Origin: Candidatus Sulfotelmatobacter sp.
GTDB taxonomy: Bacteria; Acidobacteriota; Terriglobia; Terriglobales; Acidobacteriaceae
DNA: 64,000 nucleotides
NCBI GenBank assembly: GCA_030041475.1
Contig: JASHNU010000040.1
Location: 1 to 64,000 of the forward strand
Direction of reading: 5' to 3'
The notes beneath the pieces were generated by a model. The model ran no database searches, was not told where the DNA came from, and was given only the letters and a program-made list of their open reading frames with translations. The translations under genes and the position numbers were made by a program. Shown here in pieces: positions 1-8,731 of the stretch; the first letter of the stretch is position 1; each line of letters opens with the position of its first letter.

Positions 1-280
1 TTTCGCCGATCACAACCCCTAAACCGTGATCAATGAATAATCGTCTGCCGACCTTCGCACCGGGATGGATTTCGATTCCGGTGAGGAAGCGCGCCACTTG
101 CGAGAGCCATCGCGCCAGAAGCAGGAGACCATGGTTCCAGAGCCAGTGATTGATGCGGTAGAACCAGACCGCATGTAGCCCCGAGTAGCACAAGTAAATT
201 TCCAGGCGCGACTTGGCCGCGGGATCGCGCTCCAGTACAGTGGCCACGTCTTCGCGAATTAGGGCGACAAGGTACGGCAT
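1..280 (-). CDS. cysE: Serine O-acetyltransferase (5' part; 3' end outside window)
   Basis: CysE acetylates L-serine with acetyl-CoA to give O-acetylserine, the substrate of the cysteine synthase encoded just upstream. The visible 93 residues begin [20 protein letters not shown] and continue with the helical N-terminal segment ([20 protein letters not shown]) and the start of the left-handed hexapeptide repeat ([19 protein letters not shown]). The His of IDHG is the conserved catalytic histidine region of the family. The ATG lies 4 bases after the cysK stop, so the two genes form a cysK-cysE operon that makes cysteine in two steps. The gene runs off the left edge of the window, so its C-terminus and length cannot be judged. 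Confidence 0.9.
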   Translation of the reverse strand, partial: MPYLVALIREDVATVLERDPAAKSRLEIYLCYSGLHAVWFYRINHWLWNHGLLLLARWLSQVARFLTGIEIHPGAKVGRRLFIDHGLGVVIGE

Positions 281-284
281 AAAC

Positions 285-1256
285 TCAGGCCGCGAGCGCC
301 GCCGTGGGAACCTTCAGCGCCTCGTCCCGCAGCGCTTGAAACAAAATGCTCGTCAAGTAGCGCTCACCGAAATCCGGCAAGACGACGACGATCAGCTTGC
401 CGGCATTCTCTGTCCGGCTCGCGACTTTGAGAGCGGCGACCACCGCAGCTCCCGACGAAATACCCACCAGGAGACCTTCCTCTTTGGCGAGGCGGCGCGC
501 CATGTTGATGGCGTCGTCGTTCGTCACCGTAATGATCTCGTCGATGTAATCGGTGCGCAAAATGCTGGGCACAAACCCTGCACCGATGCCTTGTATCTTA
601 TGCGGCGCAGGCTTTCCCCCGGAGAGGACTGGACTATCCGCCGGTTCGACCGCAACCGCCTTAAACGAGGGCTTCTTCGGCTTAATGTATTCACAAACAC
701 CGGTGATGGTCCCGCCCGTGCCAATCCCCGAGATCAGGATGTCAGCACGCCCGTCGGTGTCGTTCCAAATCTCCGGTCCTGTAGTCTCCAGGTGAATTTT
801 GGGGTTAGCCGGGTTGTCGAATTGTTGCAGCATGAAACCGTTCGGAGTCTTGGCCAGAATCTCCTCGGCTTTGGCGACAGCGCCCTTCATTCCGTTTGGA
901 CCGGGCGTCAGTACGATTTCCGCGCCGAAGGCAAGCAGCAGAACGCGTCGCTCCAGGCTCATGGTTTCGGGCATCGTCAGAATCAACTTGTATCCCTTCA
1001 CCGCCGCGACAAAAGCCAGCCCGATGCCCGTGTTACCGCTCGTCGGCTCAATGAGCACCGTCTTACCCAGTTGAATTTTCCCGGCACGTTCGGCTTCGGC
1101 GATCATACTGACGCCGATGCGATCTTTGACGCTGGCACAGGGATTCTGGCTTTCCAGCTTTGCCACGACTTGTGCCGAGCAACCTTCAGTCACTTTGTTA
1201 AGCCGTACGAGCGGTGTGTTCCCAATCAACTCTGTAACGTCATTTGCGATTTTCAT
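285..1256 (-). CDS. cysK: Cysteine synthase A (O-acetylserine sulfhydrylase)
   Basis: This PLP enzyme converts O-acetylserine and sulfide to L-cysteine and acetate in the cytoplasm. The product is 323 residues, normal for CysK. Visible hallmarks are the N-terminal [12 protein letters not shown], the PLP lysine at about residue 44 in SVKDRIG, the substrate loop [10 protein letters not shown] and the phosphate-binding [10 protein letters not shown]. The ATG at 1254-1256 was chosen because it gives the usual [15 protein letters not shown] start and has a purine-rich GAGG about 6 bases upstream; an in-frame GTG 33 bases further upstream would add 11 unrelated residues. It is followed after 4 bases by cysE. 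An inverted/direct repeat near 1323-1335 may be its operator. Confidence 0.95.
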   Translation of the reverse strand: MKIANDVTELIGNTPLVRLNKVTEGCSAQVVAKLESQNPCASVKDRIGVSMIAEAERAGKIQLGKTVLIEPTSGNTGIGLAFVAAVKGYKLILTMPETMSLERRVLLLAFGAEIVLTPGPNGMKGAVAKAEEILAKTPNGFMLQQFDNPANPKIHLETTGPEIWNDTDGRADILISGIGTGGTITGVCEYIKPKKPSFKAVAVEPADSPVLSGGKPAPHKIQGIGAGFVPSILRTDYIDEIITVTNDDAINMARRLAKEEGLLVGISSGAAVVAALKVASRTENAGKLIVVVLPDFGERYLTSILFQALRDEALKVPTAALAA

Positions 1257-2037
1257 AGTCGGCCTCGATCCCCTCCGGAAATTGGACACAACAGATTTGC
1301 CCCCGCAATAATAACTAAGCCGACTAGAATACTAGACTATAACGCGTAATACAAATAATCTCGATAAGCGTTTCAGAGGGGTGTTTTAGTTTTCTGCCAA
1401 CCCCAAGAAGGAGAACATTAAGATCTGTCGCCTGCTTGTTTGTTAAGGCCGACCGAAGGTCGCCGCTTTCAAGGGCACGCGCCTTGACAGAGTTTGCTCA
1501 ACCCGCGGCAAAATCTTCCGGCTATTCCGGGCAGGCAGTAAAAGGCACGACAAGTCGTCCCGGACAGTTCAGCAGCACGCCTCGGTTTGCAGTGGCCATC
1601 GCCGCCGATGCAGTGTCCGCTCTGCGGGGATCAAGCTAACTTACAGAATTCCTCTAATCAACTCTTGGGGACATCCAGACGGTTCCACCATCCACCGCCA
1701 AGAGCCCGCAGGCCATCGTACTGATCAAGGCCACTGTTCACGAGGCACTTTTTCAGGAGTGTAGGTGTCAGAATCGACCTAACAGATGGAAAAAAGCCTC
1801 AAATTACGCAAAACACTGCATCTTGCTAGGGACAAAGACTGAGGAAATTTGGATTGAGAAAATCCACCCCCCGCAACCAACCCAAACCGCCGATTCTCAG
1901 GCTGTCCCAGCCTCGATCCAACTGGCGCACTCCCCATCAGATCCCAAGTTCCCTCCGCAAAATAGCAATCCGGACCAGAACAGGCGTAGAAGATCCTGGG
2001 AGAGGTTTGGAGACACGGATGCAAGGCCCGAACGGAG
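1257..2037. other. Intergenic stretch without a supported gene
   Basis: About 780 bases separate the cysK start from the end of the GH13 gene. No frame gives a protein I recognise or one with a convincing start. One short plus-strand frame at 1608 opens with a zinc-knuckle-like MQCPLCGDQ preceded by a purine-rich stretch, but it reads into low-complexity sequence and stops after 38 codons; it could be the remnant of a small CxxC protein. Confidence 0.4.
1323..1341 (-). promoter_or_regulatory. Candidate cysK promoter/operator
   Basis: On the minus strand a -10-like TATAGT (1336-1341) is followed immediately by CTAG-TATT-CTAG (1324-1335), a small inverted repeat that also reads as direct repeats of ACTAGA. 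A repeat over the -10/+1 region upstream of a cysK-cysE operon would suit a sulfur-responsive repressor of the Rrf2/CymR kind. That is inference: no such regulator lies in the window and the -35 is weak. Confidence 0.25.
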
Positions 2038-4014
2038 TCAGGCGTGCGCAAATACAACGAAGCCGTTGGCCGGGATCACGATGTTTGCCGAAGCGGGGAA
2101 GCCATGCAATGGCGGGCCGGACGCAGTGATACCTCCGCCGTTGCCGGCTACGATTGGGTTCACCCAATTGTCGTAGACGTCGCTATTAAATATTTCGCGC
2201 CACGGCCCAGGAAACGGGAACCCGATGCCGTAGTTGTACCAGGTATCTTCCGCGAGCGTCGCGACCACGATCACGTCCTGCCCGGTGCCCTCGAGCCATC
2301 GGTGAAATGCAATCACACGGTTCTGGTCGTGAACGTGAAACGGATTCACGTTATTTCCGCGTAGCGCCGGATAATTCCACCGCAACCGGATCAGATCCTG
2401 CGTGAAACGCAGGTGATTCACGCGAGCGGTATCCGTTCCCGTATTCAATCCAGCCCACCAGATCAGATTTGGGGAAGCAGGATCCCAGCTCCATTGCTTG
2501 TCCTCCAAAAACTCTTGCCCCATAAAGATCTGGGGAATTCCGGGAGCGGTGAGCAGCAACCCTGTAGCGAACCGGGAGCGGCTGCGGGCGTACCACGACT
2601 CATGATTTGATCCGTCGGCGAGGGCGGGGATACGCAAGTCTGTTCCGACTTTTACGATGTCGTGATTCTCAACGCAAGGCACCGCCTGCCAGCCATGAGC
2701 GAACCCCTGCGGATAGAGGTTCCCGGCGATGGCATCGAAATTAACGGCGGCGCTCTGCCCATAGGAAGCTGCCTGCACCGCATTGCGAAGCGCGCCGCGC
2801 AACCCATCGTGCTGCACCACGTCGAATCCAGCACCTCCATCTGCGGTCGGTGTCACGATCGTCGGCCAGGATTCTGGATAGTTGCCGAACTCGAACGGCC
2901 AATACTCGGCGTTCTGCAAGAGTCGTGGCTTCACGTAGCGAAGGGTGTCCGTGAGATTGCAGCAAAAGGTCCAGCCGGAGTCGCAATTCATCGAAAGCAG
3001 AGCGCTGATTTCGTCATAGCGGAAGCCATCGACGTGGAATTCACCGATGAAGTACAGGGCATTGTTGATGAGAAACTGGCAGACGTCGTTTTTCCAAAGC
3101 GCAAAAGAGAGCCCGCCGGTTCCCCGGTCCTGATCGGTGAAATAGAGGCTATCGTTGTTGTTGCCGACGTTTCTGGCGCGGTCCCAGTAGTAGATGCAGT
3201 TGTCGTCCAGTTGCCCGTTCACGGTGAATCCGCCAGCGTGGTTGTAAACTACGTCGAACGCGACTGCGATGCCGTAGACGTGGCAGAGGTCGACCAGGGC
3301 CTTCAACTGAGCAGGTGCCGGAGCAATATCCTGAATGCGAAGTGGCTGCAGGCCTTTAGCCGTGAGCAGGCCATTGATCGTGGTCAGGTAACCGTTGAGA
3401 GCAGTCGGGTCGGTGACCACGTACGGAAAGTCCGGCGAAAACAAATCTGCGCCGTTATAGCCCATTGAGGGGTCGGTCTCCATTTCATCGATGGGCAGTG
3501 GCTGCAGGACATTAGCGCCGAGTGCGACCAGATAGGGGATTTTCCCGATTACATCGAGAAACGTTGAAGCCACTGCGGGCGCGCTGGGGTTATAGGTTCC
3601 GACGTGCAGTTGATAGATGATCATGTTGCTGAAGTCAGGCGTCACGAATGCGGAGTCGTGCCAGGGATATGCCGTGGCGGAGCGAACCAGGCTGTTGCAA
3701 TCCGGAAATGCCGAAGCTGGCGCTAGCTCTCGCGCGTATGGATCGCGCTTGTTCCCGCTGCCTCCCGGGCCCACGACCATGAATGTATAAGGATCGCCTT
3801 CCTGCGCGGTGCCGACAAAGCCTGTCCAGTATCCGTTTGCATCCTTGGCAAGCAGAAGATCGGCGGTCTGTCCGGTGGTTGGCGTGCCGCCGAAAGTGCC
3901 GTTGATGTAGACCGACGTAGCCAGAGGTGCCCATGCGCGAAACGTGGCGCCGCCTCCGTTGACAAGATTTGCACCCATGGGAGTATTTGCCGAGATGTTT
4001 TCCTGGGAAATCAT
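2038..4014 (-). CDS. GH13 alpha-glucan enzyme, branching-enzyme/alpha-amylase type
   Basis: This is a glycoside hydrolase family 13 enzyme acting on alpha-1,4-glucans. The 658 residues contain an N-terminal E-set/CBM48-like sandwich (about 10-100), the TIM barrel and a C-terminal beta domain ending in FVVFAHA. The four family motifs are present: DVVYNH at 254-259, GFRYDE with nucleophile Asp334, the acid/base Glu370 in LLQNAEYW, and VENHD with Asp452. Together they resemble 1,4-alpha-glucan branching enzymes and trehalohydrolases more than secreted amylases, and no signal peptide is seen. The ATG at 4014 starts MISQENISANTPMG after AGGATGAG; an upstream in-frame start would add 35 arginine-rich residues. 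No glycogen genes sit beside it, so the exact reaction is open. Confidence 0.75.
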   Translation of the reverse strand: MISQENISANTPMGANLVNGGGATFRAWAPLATSVYINGTFGGTPTTGQTADLLLAKDANGYWTGFVGTAQEGDPYTFMVVGPGGSGNKRDPYARELAPASAFPDCNSLVRSATAYPWHDSAFVTPDFSNMIIYQLHVGTYNPSAPAVASTFLDVIGKIPYLVALGANVLQPLPIDEMETDPSMGYNGADLFSPDFPYVVTDPTALNGYLTTINGLLTAKGLQPLRIQDIAPAPAQLKALVDLCHVYGIAVAFDVVYNHAGGFTVNGQLDDNCIYYWDRARNVGNNNDSLYFTDQDRGTGGLSFALWKNDVCQFLINNALYFIGEFHVDGFRYDEISALLSMNCDSGWTFCCNLTDTLRYVKPRLLQNAEYWPFEFGNYPESWPTIVTPTADGGAGFDVVQHDGLRGALRNAVQAASYGQSAAVNFDAIAGNLYPQGFAHGWQAVPCVENHDIVKVGTDLRIPALADGSNHESWYARSRSRFATGLLLTAPGIPQIFMGQEFLEDKQWSWDPASPNLIWWAGLNTGTDTARVNHLRFTQDLIRLRWNYPALRGNNVNPFHVHDQNRVIAFHRWLEGTGQDVIVVATLAEDTWYNYGIGFPFPGPWREIFNSDVYDNWVNPIVAGNGGGITASGPPLHGFPASANIVIPANGFVVFAHA

Positions 4015-4212
4015 ATGTGGCTCATCCTGGAGTTGGAAGGCACTCAACCTATTCGAGAATCGAGCACATTTTCTTGTGGGTCGTGTCGGTATCCTTCCCG
4101 GCCACCGAATACGACACACGTAGCCCTTTGGTCAGGAGACGCTCGCCTCAGACGGTGCGCTCCTGTTATGCGGTCCTTGGGTTCTTCCGACGAGGTATCC
4201 GCCTGTGCACGC

Positions 4213-7200
4213 TCAAAAGGATTCCAAATTCGGCAGACCGAAGCGACGGCTGCAGAATCGTCGAAAATTGCGACCATAGGACCAGGAATAGCGGCTCCAG
4301 GCCTGCCGAAAAAGCGGGGCTTCGGACCAAGCCTGAAAGATCTGAATCCAGCCTGCGCAGTGAGGATGATCCGCGTTTGCTTCCAGTTCGAGATCCAGAT
4401 AGATGTTTTCCATCAATTGGATCACGGAGGACAGGAACAAGAACACCTTGGGCTCATCCTCCTTCTCAATTTTTGGGGGAACAGCCCCCATGACGGGAAT
4501 CAGCACCGTATCCAGCTTGACCAGAGTGTCATCGGAGCGCATTTCCTCGACGAGATTATCGAGGGCTTGCGCGTGGCGCGTGAAGTTCTTCTGGATGGCT
4601 TTGACCGGAGGGTACCAGTTGTCTCGCAGTTCCTCAAACAACAGCTGCCGATAACCGGGGTTTCCAATTTGACCTTGCTGGTCCTCTACGGCGCGTTGGA
4701 ACGTCGTCTCTGCAATGTGCAGGCCAAGCCGACGATAGCTTTCAAACTGCGATTCGGTAAACCACTGATCGCCGGTCGACTGATGAGGAAAATCGTGGTG
4801 TGCGACGTGGTACTGCAATACGTCCTCCGGTTCGTCTCCCACCAGGGAAGCCTTGAGGTATACAAGGTATCCCAGGCCCACCTGATCAGGGTACTGAATC
4901 GTCCCGACCACGCAGTGACTGCGACTCAGCAGAGTTGCGCCCTCTGGCTTGATCAGATCAACTCGCAGATCGATCTCGACCCCAAAATCTTCGCGGCACT
5001 TTCGAATCGCGTTACCCAAACCGTTGAACTCGAACTTGGCGTCCTCCTCGGCATCGCAGGCGACGATGAAGCGGCATCGTCGCCGTACCAATTCATAGAC
5101 GGCAAGATTCTCGAAGTGACCGCCATCAGAAACGTAGACGAAGCCGGCGCGATCGCTGGTGAGTCCCAGCAATTCCTTGGTAAGGTAGGCAAGGCCCTGG
5201 GTCGGGCTGGCTCTGTGCCGGGTGGCTTTGTGCCGGGGATTGCCCAACCACCAGCCCAGACGAGCGTTGAAAATGGTCATCAGAAAGCCGGTGGCCGCGC
5301 GGGTATAGAAGCCCATGTTCGGACTCAGCGCCGCCCCGGAGATGGACATGGGAGTGCCGAGATGCATCCCGGGTAGGGGGTAGGCATAATCACGGGTTTC
5401 TCGATATCCGAGGAACTCCAGCTGCGCAAAGGGTTGCGGATTGGCAGGGGCGTGCCATGGGGTCTCATACCCACACACTTCAGGTGTGAAGGTGAATGAC
5501 GCGCCGCGGCGTTCCTGCCAGGCCAGTTCGTCTCCGTGGACGAGGTTCAGCGTGGCATTAAAAACCGGGAACGGTCCTTCGTATTTCGGGCTATGGCCGT
5601 CCTTCTTGAATTCCGAGAGCGCCCAGCGGTCATCCTTCGGATCAAAACCGGTAAATGGATTGGGGCGGCGTTCCTTGTTGGCTGCTCCCAGATAGCAGCG
5701 CACCAGTCGGCCGCGATAGAAATTGTTCAGCGAAAATTCGTTGACGTCGAACCAGAACGATAGCCAGAAGGCAAGGGTAATCGCGGAGCCCAGACAAAAC
5801 AGCACCGCCCAGGTGCGCTCGTGTCCAGTCACGCCAATCGGCAACATCATCACGATGCAGGAGTGGGCGAGGCTATGGAGGGAATTGGCGGTGGAGCTTA
5901 CCGCCGACTGCGCGGCAAGCGACAGCGCCAACAACAACCCAACAATGAATACGTAAGGCCCGACGGTGGCGTAGAAGCCCAAAGACGTCTTCCAGTCGGC
6001 TTTGCTGCCCTCGGTCTTTTCGCTCTTACCTGCGAGCACACCACGAATTGTGGTCCACGCCCACACCGCAACCGCGGGCAATACTTTCAGACGCCACCAT
6101 CTATCGAGGAGCCAACGATCCAGTGCCGGACCGTAGATCGCGATTGCTGACCACGCCAGCCAAAGCGTGGAATAGATAGCAATATAGGCCCGCAGCCGGA
6201 CTAACCACTTGGAGGCGCCGTCGGGTAAGTTCCGGCTCATGAAGCCGACCATGAGGATCAAGGCGAGAAATAAGGCCAGCACAAGCAGCGGAATGCCGAA
6301 AACAGTTACGGCCGGGGCGCTCGTATTGGGCTGACTTGATCCGCGACGCCAAACTCCGAAAACCGCCTCCAGCCCCATCGTAAGCAAGGCAATCACTGCG
6401 CCAAGAGTCAAAGCAATGACCACCATTGCCACGACGCCCAGGGAAGTAGCTCTCACTCCCCCACCGTGACTCGATCGAAAGCAACGCAGGTAATTGGCAT
6501 TCCACAGCAGGAGGCCCGTCATGATGGCACCGAACACGCCCACTCTGGTCCATTCCCAGTAACCAGAATCTCCGGCGTGACACCACAGTTCGAGCGATGC
6601 CAGCCAGGCTGCAGCGAACACTGGCATAGCGATAAAAGTGAGCACGCCCCACGGGCGCGAATAAAAACGTTGGCGAGTGCTTGGCGGCGCTGCGGCTACA
6701 TCACCCGCGTTGGCAGGAAATTGGCGGAGATTCAGGCCGACGAGAGTAGCAATCCAAACGATCGTCAGCACAAGGGCCCACAGGTAGGCAGGGTGAAGAC
6801 TGCCACCGACCTTCGTGTCCTGGGTTATTACAAGCGACTGGGCCCACAATTCCGGTACCCGGGGAACCAGCAGAACGGCAAGCATTGCGGGCAGCAGGAC
6901 CAACAGATTCAGAAGAGTGTTTCTTACCCAGACTACAGCCATCACCCACATATCTGCGCTCAACAGGCCCATTTGCGGGGTCAGGTAGTTGCTGAAATCG
7001 CGCAGGAATCGGATAGGTTCAAGGCGTAGATCTCTCGGATCCGGGCTGAACTCAGGACAGAGGCGCCGCTCGACCTCACCAACACCTTCTCGCTTGATCC
7101 AGTTGATGAGCCAGGAGCCGATGTAGCCACCTCCCGAAACCGTTGACAGATAATTGAACTCGCGGAGCAGTTCAAGCTTGGCCAATCCTTGCAGGATGCC

Positions 7201-8160
7201 GAGATTGAAAGTTGCGCTGCGAATTCCTCCTCCGGAGAAAGCCAGTCCCATCAGATCTGCTCTCCAGGCTCTGTCTTTCGGTGTCGTGCTGGTCTGCCCG
7301 GGATTGCCTGGAACGCTCGCCCGGCCGCCAAAATGCTCCTCGCCGCCCAAACCCTGGCTTGAAAGTTCGCGAGCCAAGGCCCAGGTGGAAGGCATGTAGT
7401 CAAGGGCTGTCGCAAGTTCCTGAGCGAAGGATCCGCCGACAGCAGCGCACGGCCATCCCTTGAATTCTTCTTGATTCATCCTTTCCGGAATGGCATCCCC
7501 TGCGAGGATGGTGCTCAGATTCCTTTCGTCGTCGATGCCATCTGGCTCGAAACCATATTTCTTGAAAATCTCCGAGATGCGGTCACGGACCGTCAGGTCT
7601 GCCGCCAGACGACGCGCCACGAGCGGTGTGTAGGAATCGACCAGGACGTTCACATCATGCAAGCGATTTAGCGCCTGCAGGCGAATTCTGTGGCCTGCTT
7701 CTTTGTGAGTCAGGTCCGCCGTTGCCTTTATAGGTCTGAGGAACTCGGACCAGTTGGGCAGCGCGCCGACCTGCCGGGTGGGATCGTGCTTCTTACGAAG
7801 ATAAGCAGCTTGTTCGCCCCAACCCCAATCCCCTAGCTTGTTGTGGATCTTTCCCACCAGTTGCTCAATCCGGCCGAGGCGTGATTCGAGCGCACTGGTC
7901 TGGACTTCCAGAGTGCGAGCTTGCACTTCATGCGTAGATTGGGATTTGTCGAGGTAATCGGAGCGGGGAGAGAGGGCCTGGTGGAGTGCCTCTTGCAAGT
8001 CATCGCACGCCTTTTCGGCTGTGTGCGATTCCTCCCGCTGTGGCAACGCGTATCCCCACTGGTCGAGGAGTGTCGCAACATCGCGCTGCAATGCGGAGAG
8101 GTCACTCGTCGTGGCCCGCAAAGCCTTCTCAGCCAAGCTTACAAAATAAGGTGTGTCCAT
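4213..8160 (-). CDS. Large multi-pass membrane protein with split patatin-like lipase domain
   Basis: A 1315-residue protein whose catalytic dyad comes from two distant segments. Residues 1-250 are mostly helical and charged. Residues 304-350 hold the patatin oxyanion loop (FSGGGIRSA) and a nucleophile elbow STVSGGGYIG with Ser342. About ten hydrophobic segments follow between roughly 400 and 830, and the dyad Asp1012 comes in SDGGHFENLAVYEL. Patatin-like proteins are lipid acyl hydrolases; here the lipase would be anchored in the membrane and interrupted by the transmembrane block. The elbow departs from the textbook GxSxG, having Thr two residues before the Ser. An in-frame TGA lies two codons upstream of the ATG, fixing the earliest start. 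Substrate and role are unknown. Confidence 0.75.
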   Translation of the reverse strand: MDTPYFVSLAEKALRATTSDLSALQRDVATLLDQWGYALPQREESHTAEKACDDLQEALHQALSPRSDYLDKSQSTHEVQARTLEVQTSALESRLGRIEQLVGKIHNKLGDWGWGEQAAYLRKKHDPTRQVGALPNWSEFLRPIKATADLTHKEAGHRIRLQALNRLHDVNVLVDSYTPLVARRLAADLTVRDRISEIFKKYGFEPDGIDDERNLSTILAGDAIPERMNQEEFKGWPCAAVGGSFAQELATALDYMPSTWALARELSSQGLGGEEHFGGRASVPGNPGQTSTTPKDRAWRADLMGLAFSGGGIRSATFNLGILQGLAKLELLREFNYLSTVSGGGYIGSWLINWIKREGVGEVERRLCPEFSPDPRDLRLEPIRFLRDFSNYLTPQMGLLSADMWVMAVVWVRNTLLNLLVLLPAMLAVLLVPRVPELWAQSLVITQDTKVGGSLHPAYLWALVLTIVWIATLVGLNLRQFPANAGDVAAAPPSTRQRFYSRPWGVLTFIAMPVFAAAWLASLELWCHAGDSGYWEWTRVGVFGAIMTGLLLWNANYLRCFRSSHGGGVRATSLGVVAMVVIALTLGAVIALLTMGLEAVFGVWRRGSSQPNTSAPAVTVFGIPLLVLALFLALILMVGFMSRNLPDGASKWLVRLRAYIAIYSTLWLAWSAIAIYGPALDRWLLDRWWRLKVLPAVAVWAWTTIRGVLAGKSEKTEGSKADWKTSLGFYATVGPYVFIVGLLLALSLAAQSAVSSTANSLHSLAHSCIVMMLPIGVTGHERTWAVLFCLGSAITLAFWLSFWFDVNEFSLNNFYRGRLVRCYLGAANKERRPNPFTGFDPKDDRWALSEFKKDGHSPKYEGPFPVFNATLNLVHGDELAWQERRGASFTFTPEVCGYETPWHAPANPQPFAQLEFLGYRETRDYAYPLPGMHLGTPMSISGAALSPNMGFYTRAATGFLMTIFNARLGWWLGNPRHKATRHRASPTQGLAYLTKELLGLTSDRAGFVYVSDGGHFENLAVYELVRRRCRFIVACDAEEDAKFEFNGLGNAIRKCREDFGVEIDLRVDLIKPEGATLLSRSHCVVGTIQYPDQVGLGYLVYLKASLVGDEPEDVLQYHVAHHDFPHQSTGDQWFTESQFESYRRLGLHIAETTFQRAVEDQQGQIGNPGYRQLLFEELRDNWYPPVKAIQKNFTRHAQALDNLVEEMRSDDTLVKLDTVLIPVMGAVPPKIEKEDEPKVFLFLSSVIQLMENIYLDLELEANADHPHCAGWIQIFQAWSEAPLFRQAWSRYSWSYGRNFRRFCSRRFGLPNLESF

Positions 8161-8731
8161 TCCTCAACTCGCAGACGGCGGCTTGCGAAAAGTGTCCGGG
8201 CCACCGTCACTCCAGCACCAATTCCCCGAAAAGCACAATTGTGCGCTTTCGATGCAGGTGCAGGTGCAGGTTCACACCCCTTCCCTGTCCCGATTTTTGA
8301 GGGGAAATCGGCCGGTGGAAACCCCCTTGGACGTGGACCCAGGCGGGTCCACTCTTCCACCTCCCGAAATCGCATCCAAGGTATGCCTCTGCGTTTCGCA
8401 TGTCAAGAACAGCCAAGCATGATTCGTTCAGCTTCTGAGTGACTCCGCGTAGCCACATCGGCTTCAGACTCCTTGGTGGAAATCCGTTTGGGTGGCGGTG
8501 AAGACTCTTGGAGTTCAAGAGAGACGGCACGCGAGCTTCATCGCAATTCCGTTTTCGAGCAACGGCCGCGCTGACCCTCGCAGTAGCGAACTATTCATGT
8601 TGAAGATATTGTGGTGGCCTTCAAACGCGCCCACCAACACCGTCATCTTCAACGTGACCGAGCAGGCGAATGGAACAACGCGAAGCGGCTGGGCAGGCAC
8701 CACTCAGTGGGATAGCTCAGAATTCGTCAGG
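8161..8731. other. Intergenic stretch with palindromes
   Basis: No supported gene in about 570 bases. It holds a perfect 12-base palindrome GCACAATTGTGC (8233-8244) about 73 bases upstream of the lipase start, three tandem GCAGGT hexamers (8254-8271), and a perfect hairpin GTGGACCC-AGGC-GGGTCCAC (8333-8352). The hairpin lies downstream of the TonB receptor gene and could slow or end its transcript, but there is no T-run. The palindrome could be an operator for the lipase gene. Confidence 0.4.

Noticed and set aside
213-1349. Long open frame on the plus strand opposite cysK
   Set aside because: It is the antisense shadow of a clear CysK gene, with arginine-rich, family-less translation.
1608-1724. 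Short ORF beginning MQCPLCGDQ
   Set aside because: Only the first nine residues look like a zinc knuckle; the rest is low-complexity. Kept as a possible remnant in the intergenic note.
4015-5376. 453-codon plus-strand frame opposite the patatin-like gene
   Set aside because: The minus strand has a coherent patatin active site and membrane segments; the plus frame matches nothing and has no Shine-Dalgarno sequence.
8254-8271. Three tandem GCAGGT hexamers
   Set aside because: Too short to call a minisatellite or a regulatory array.
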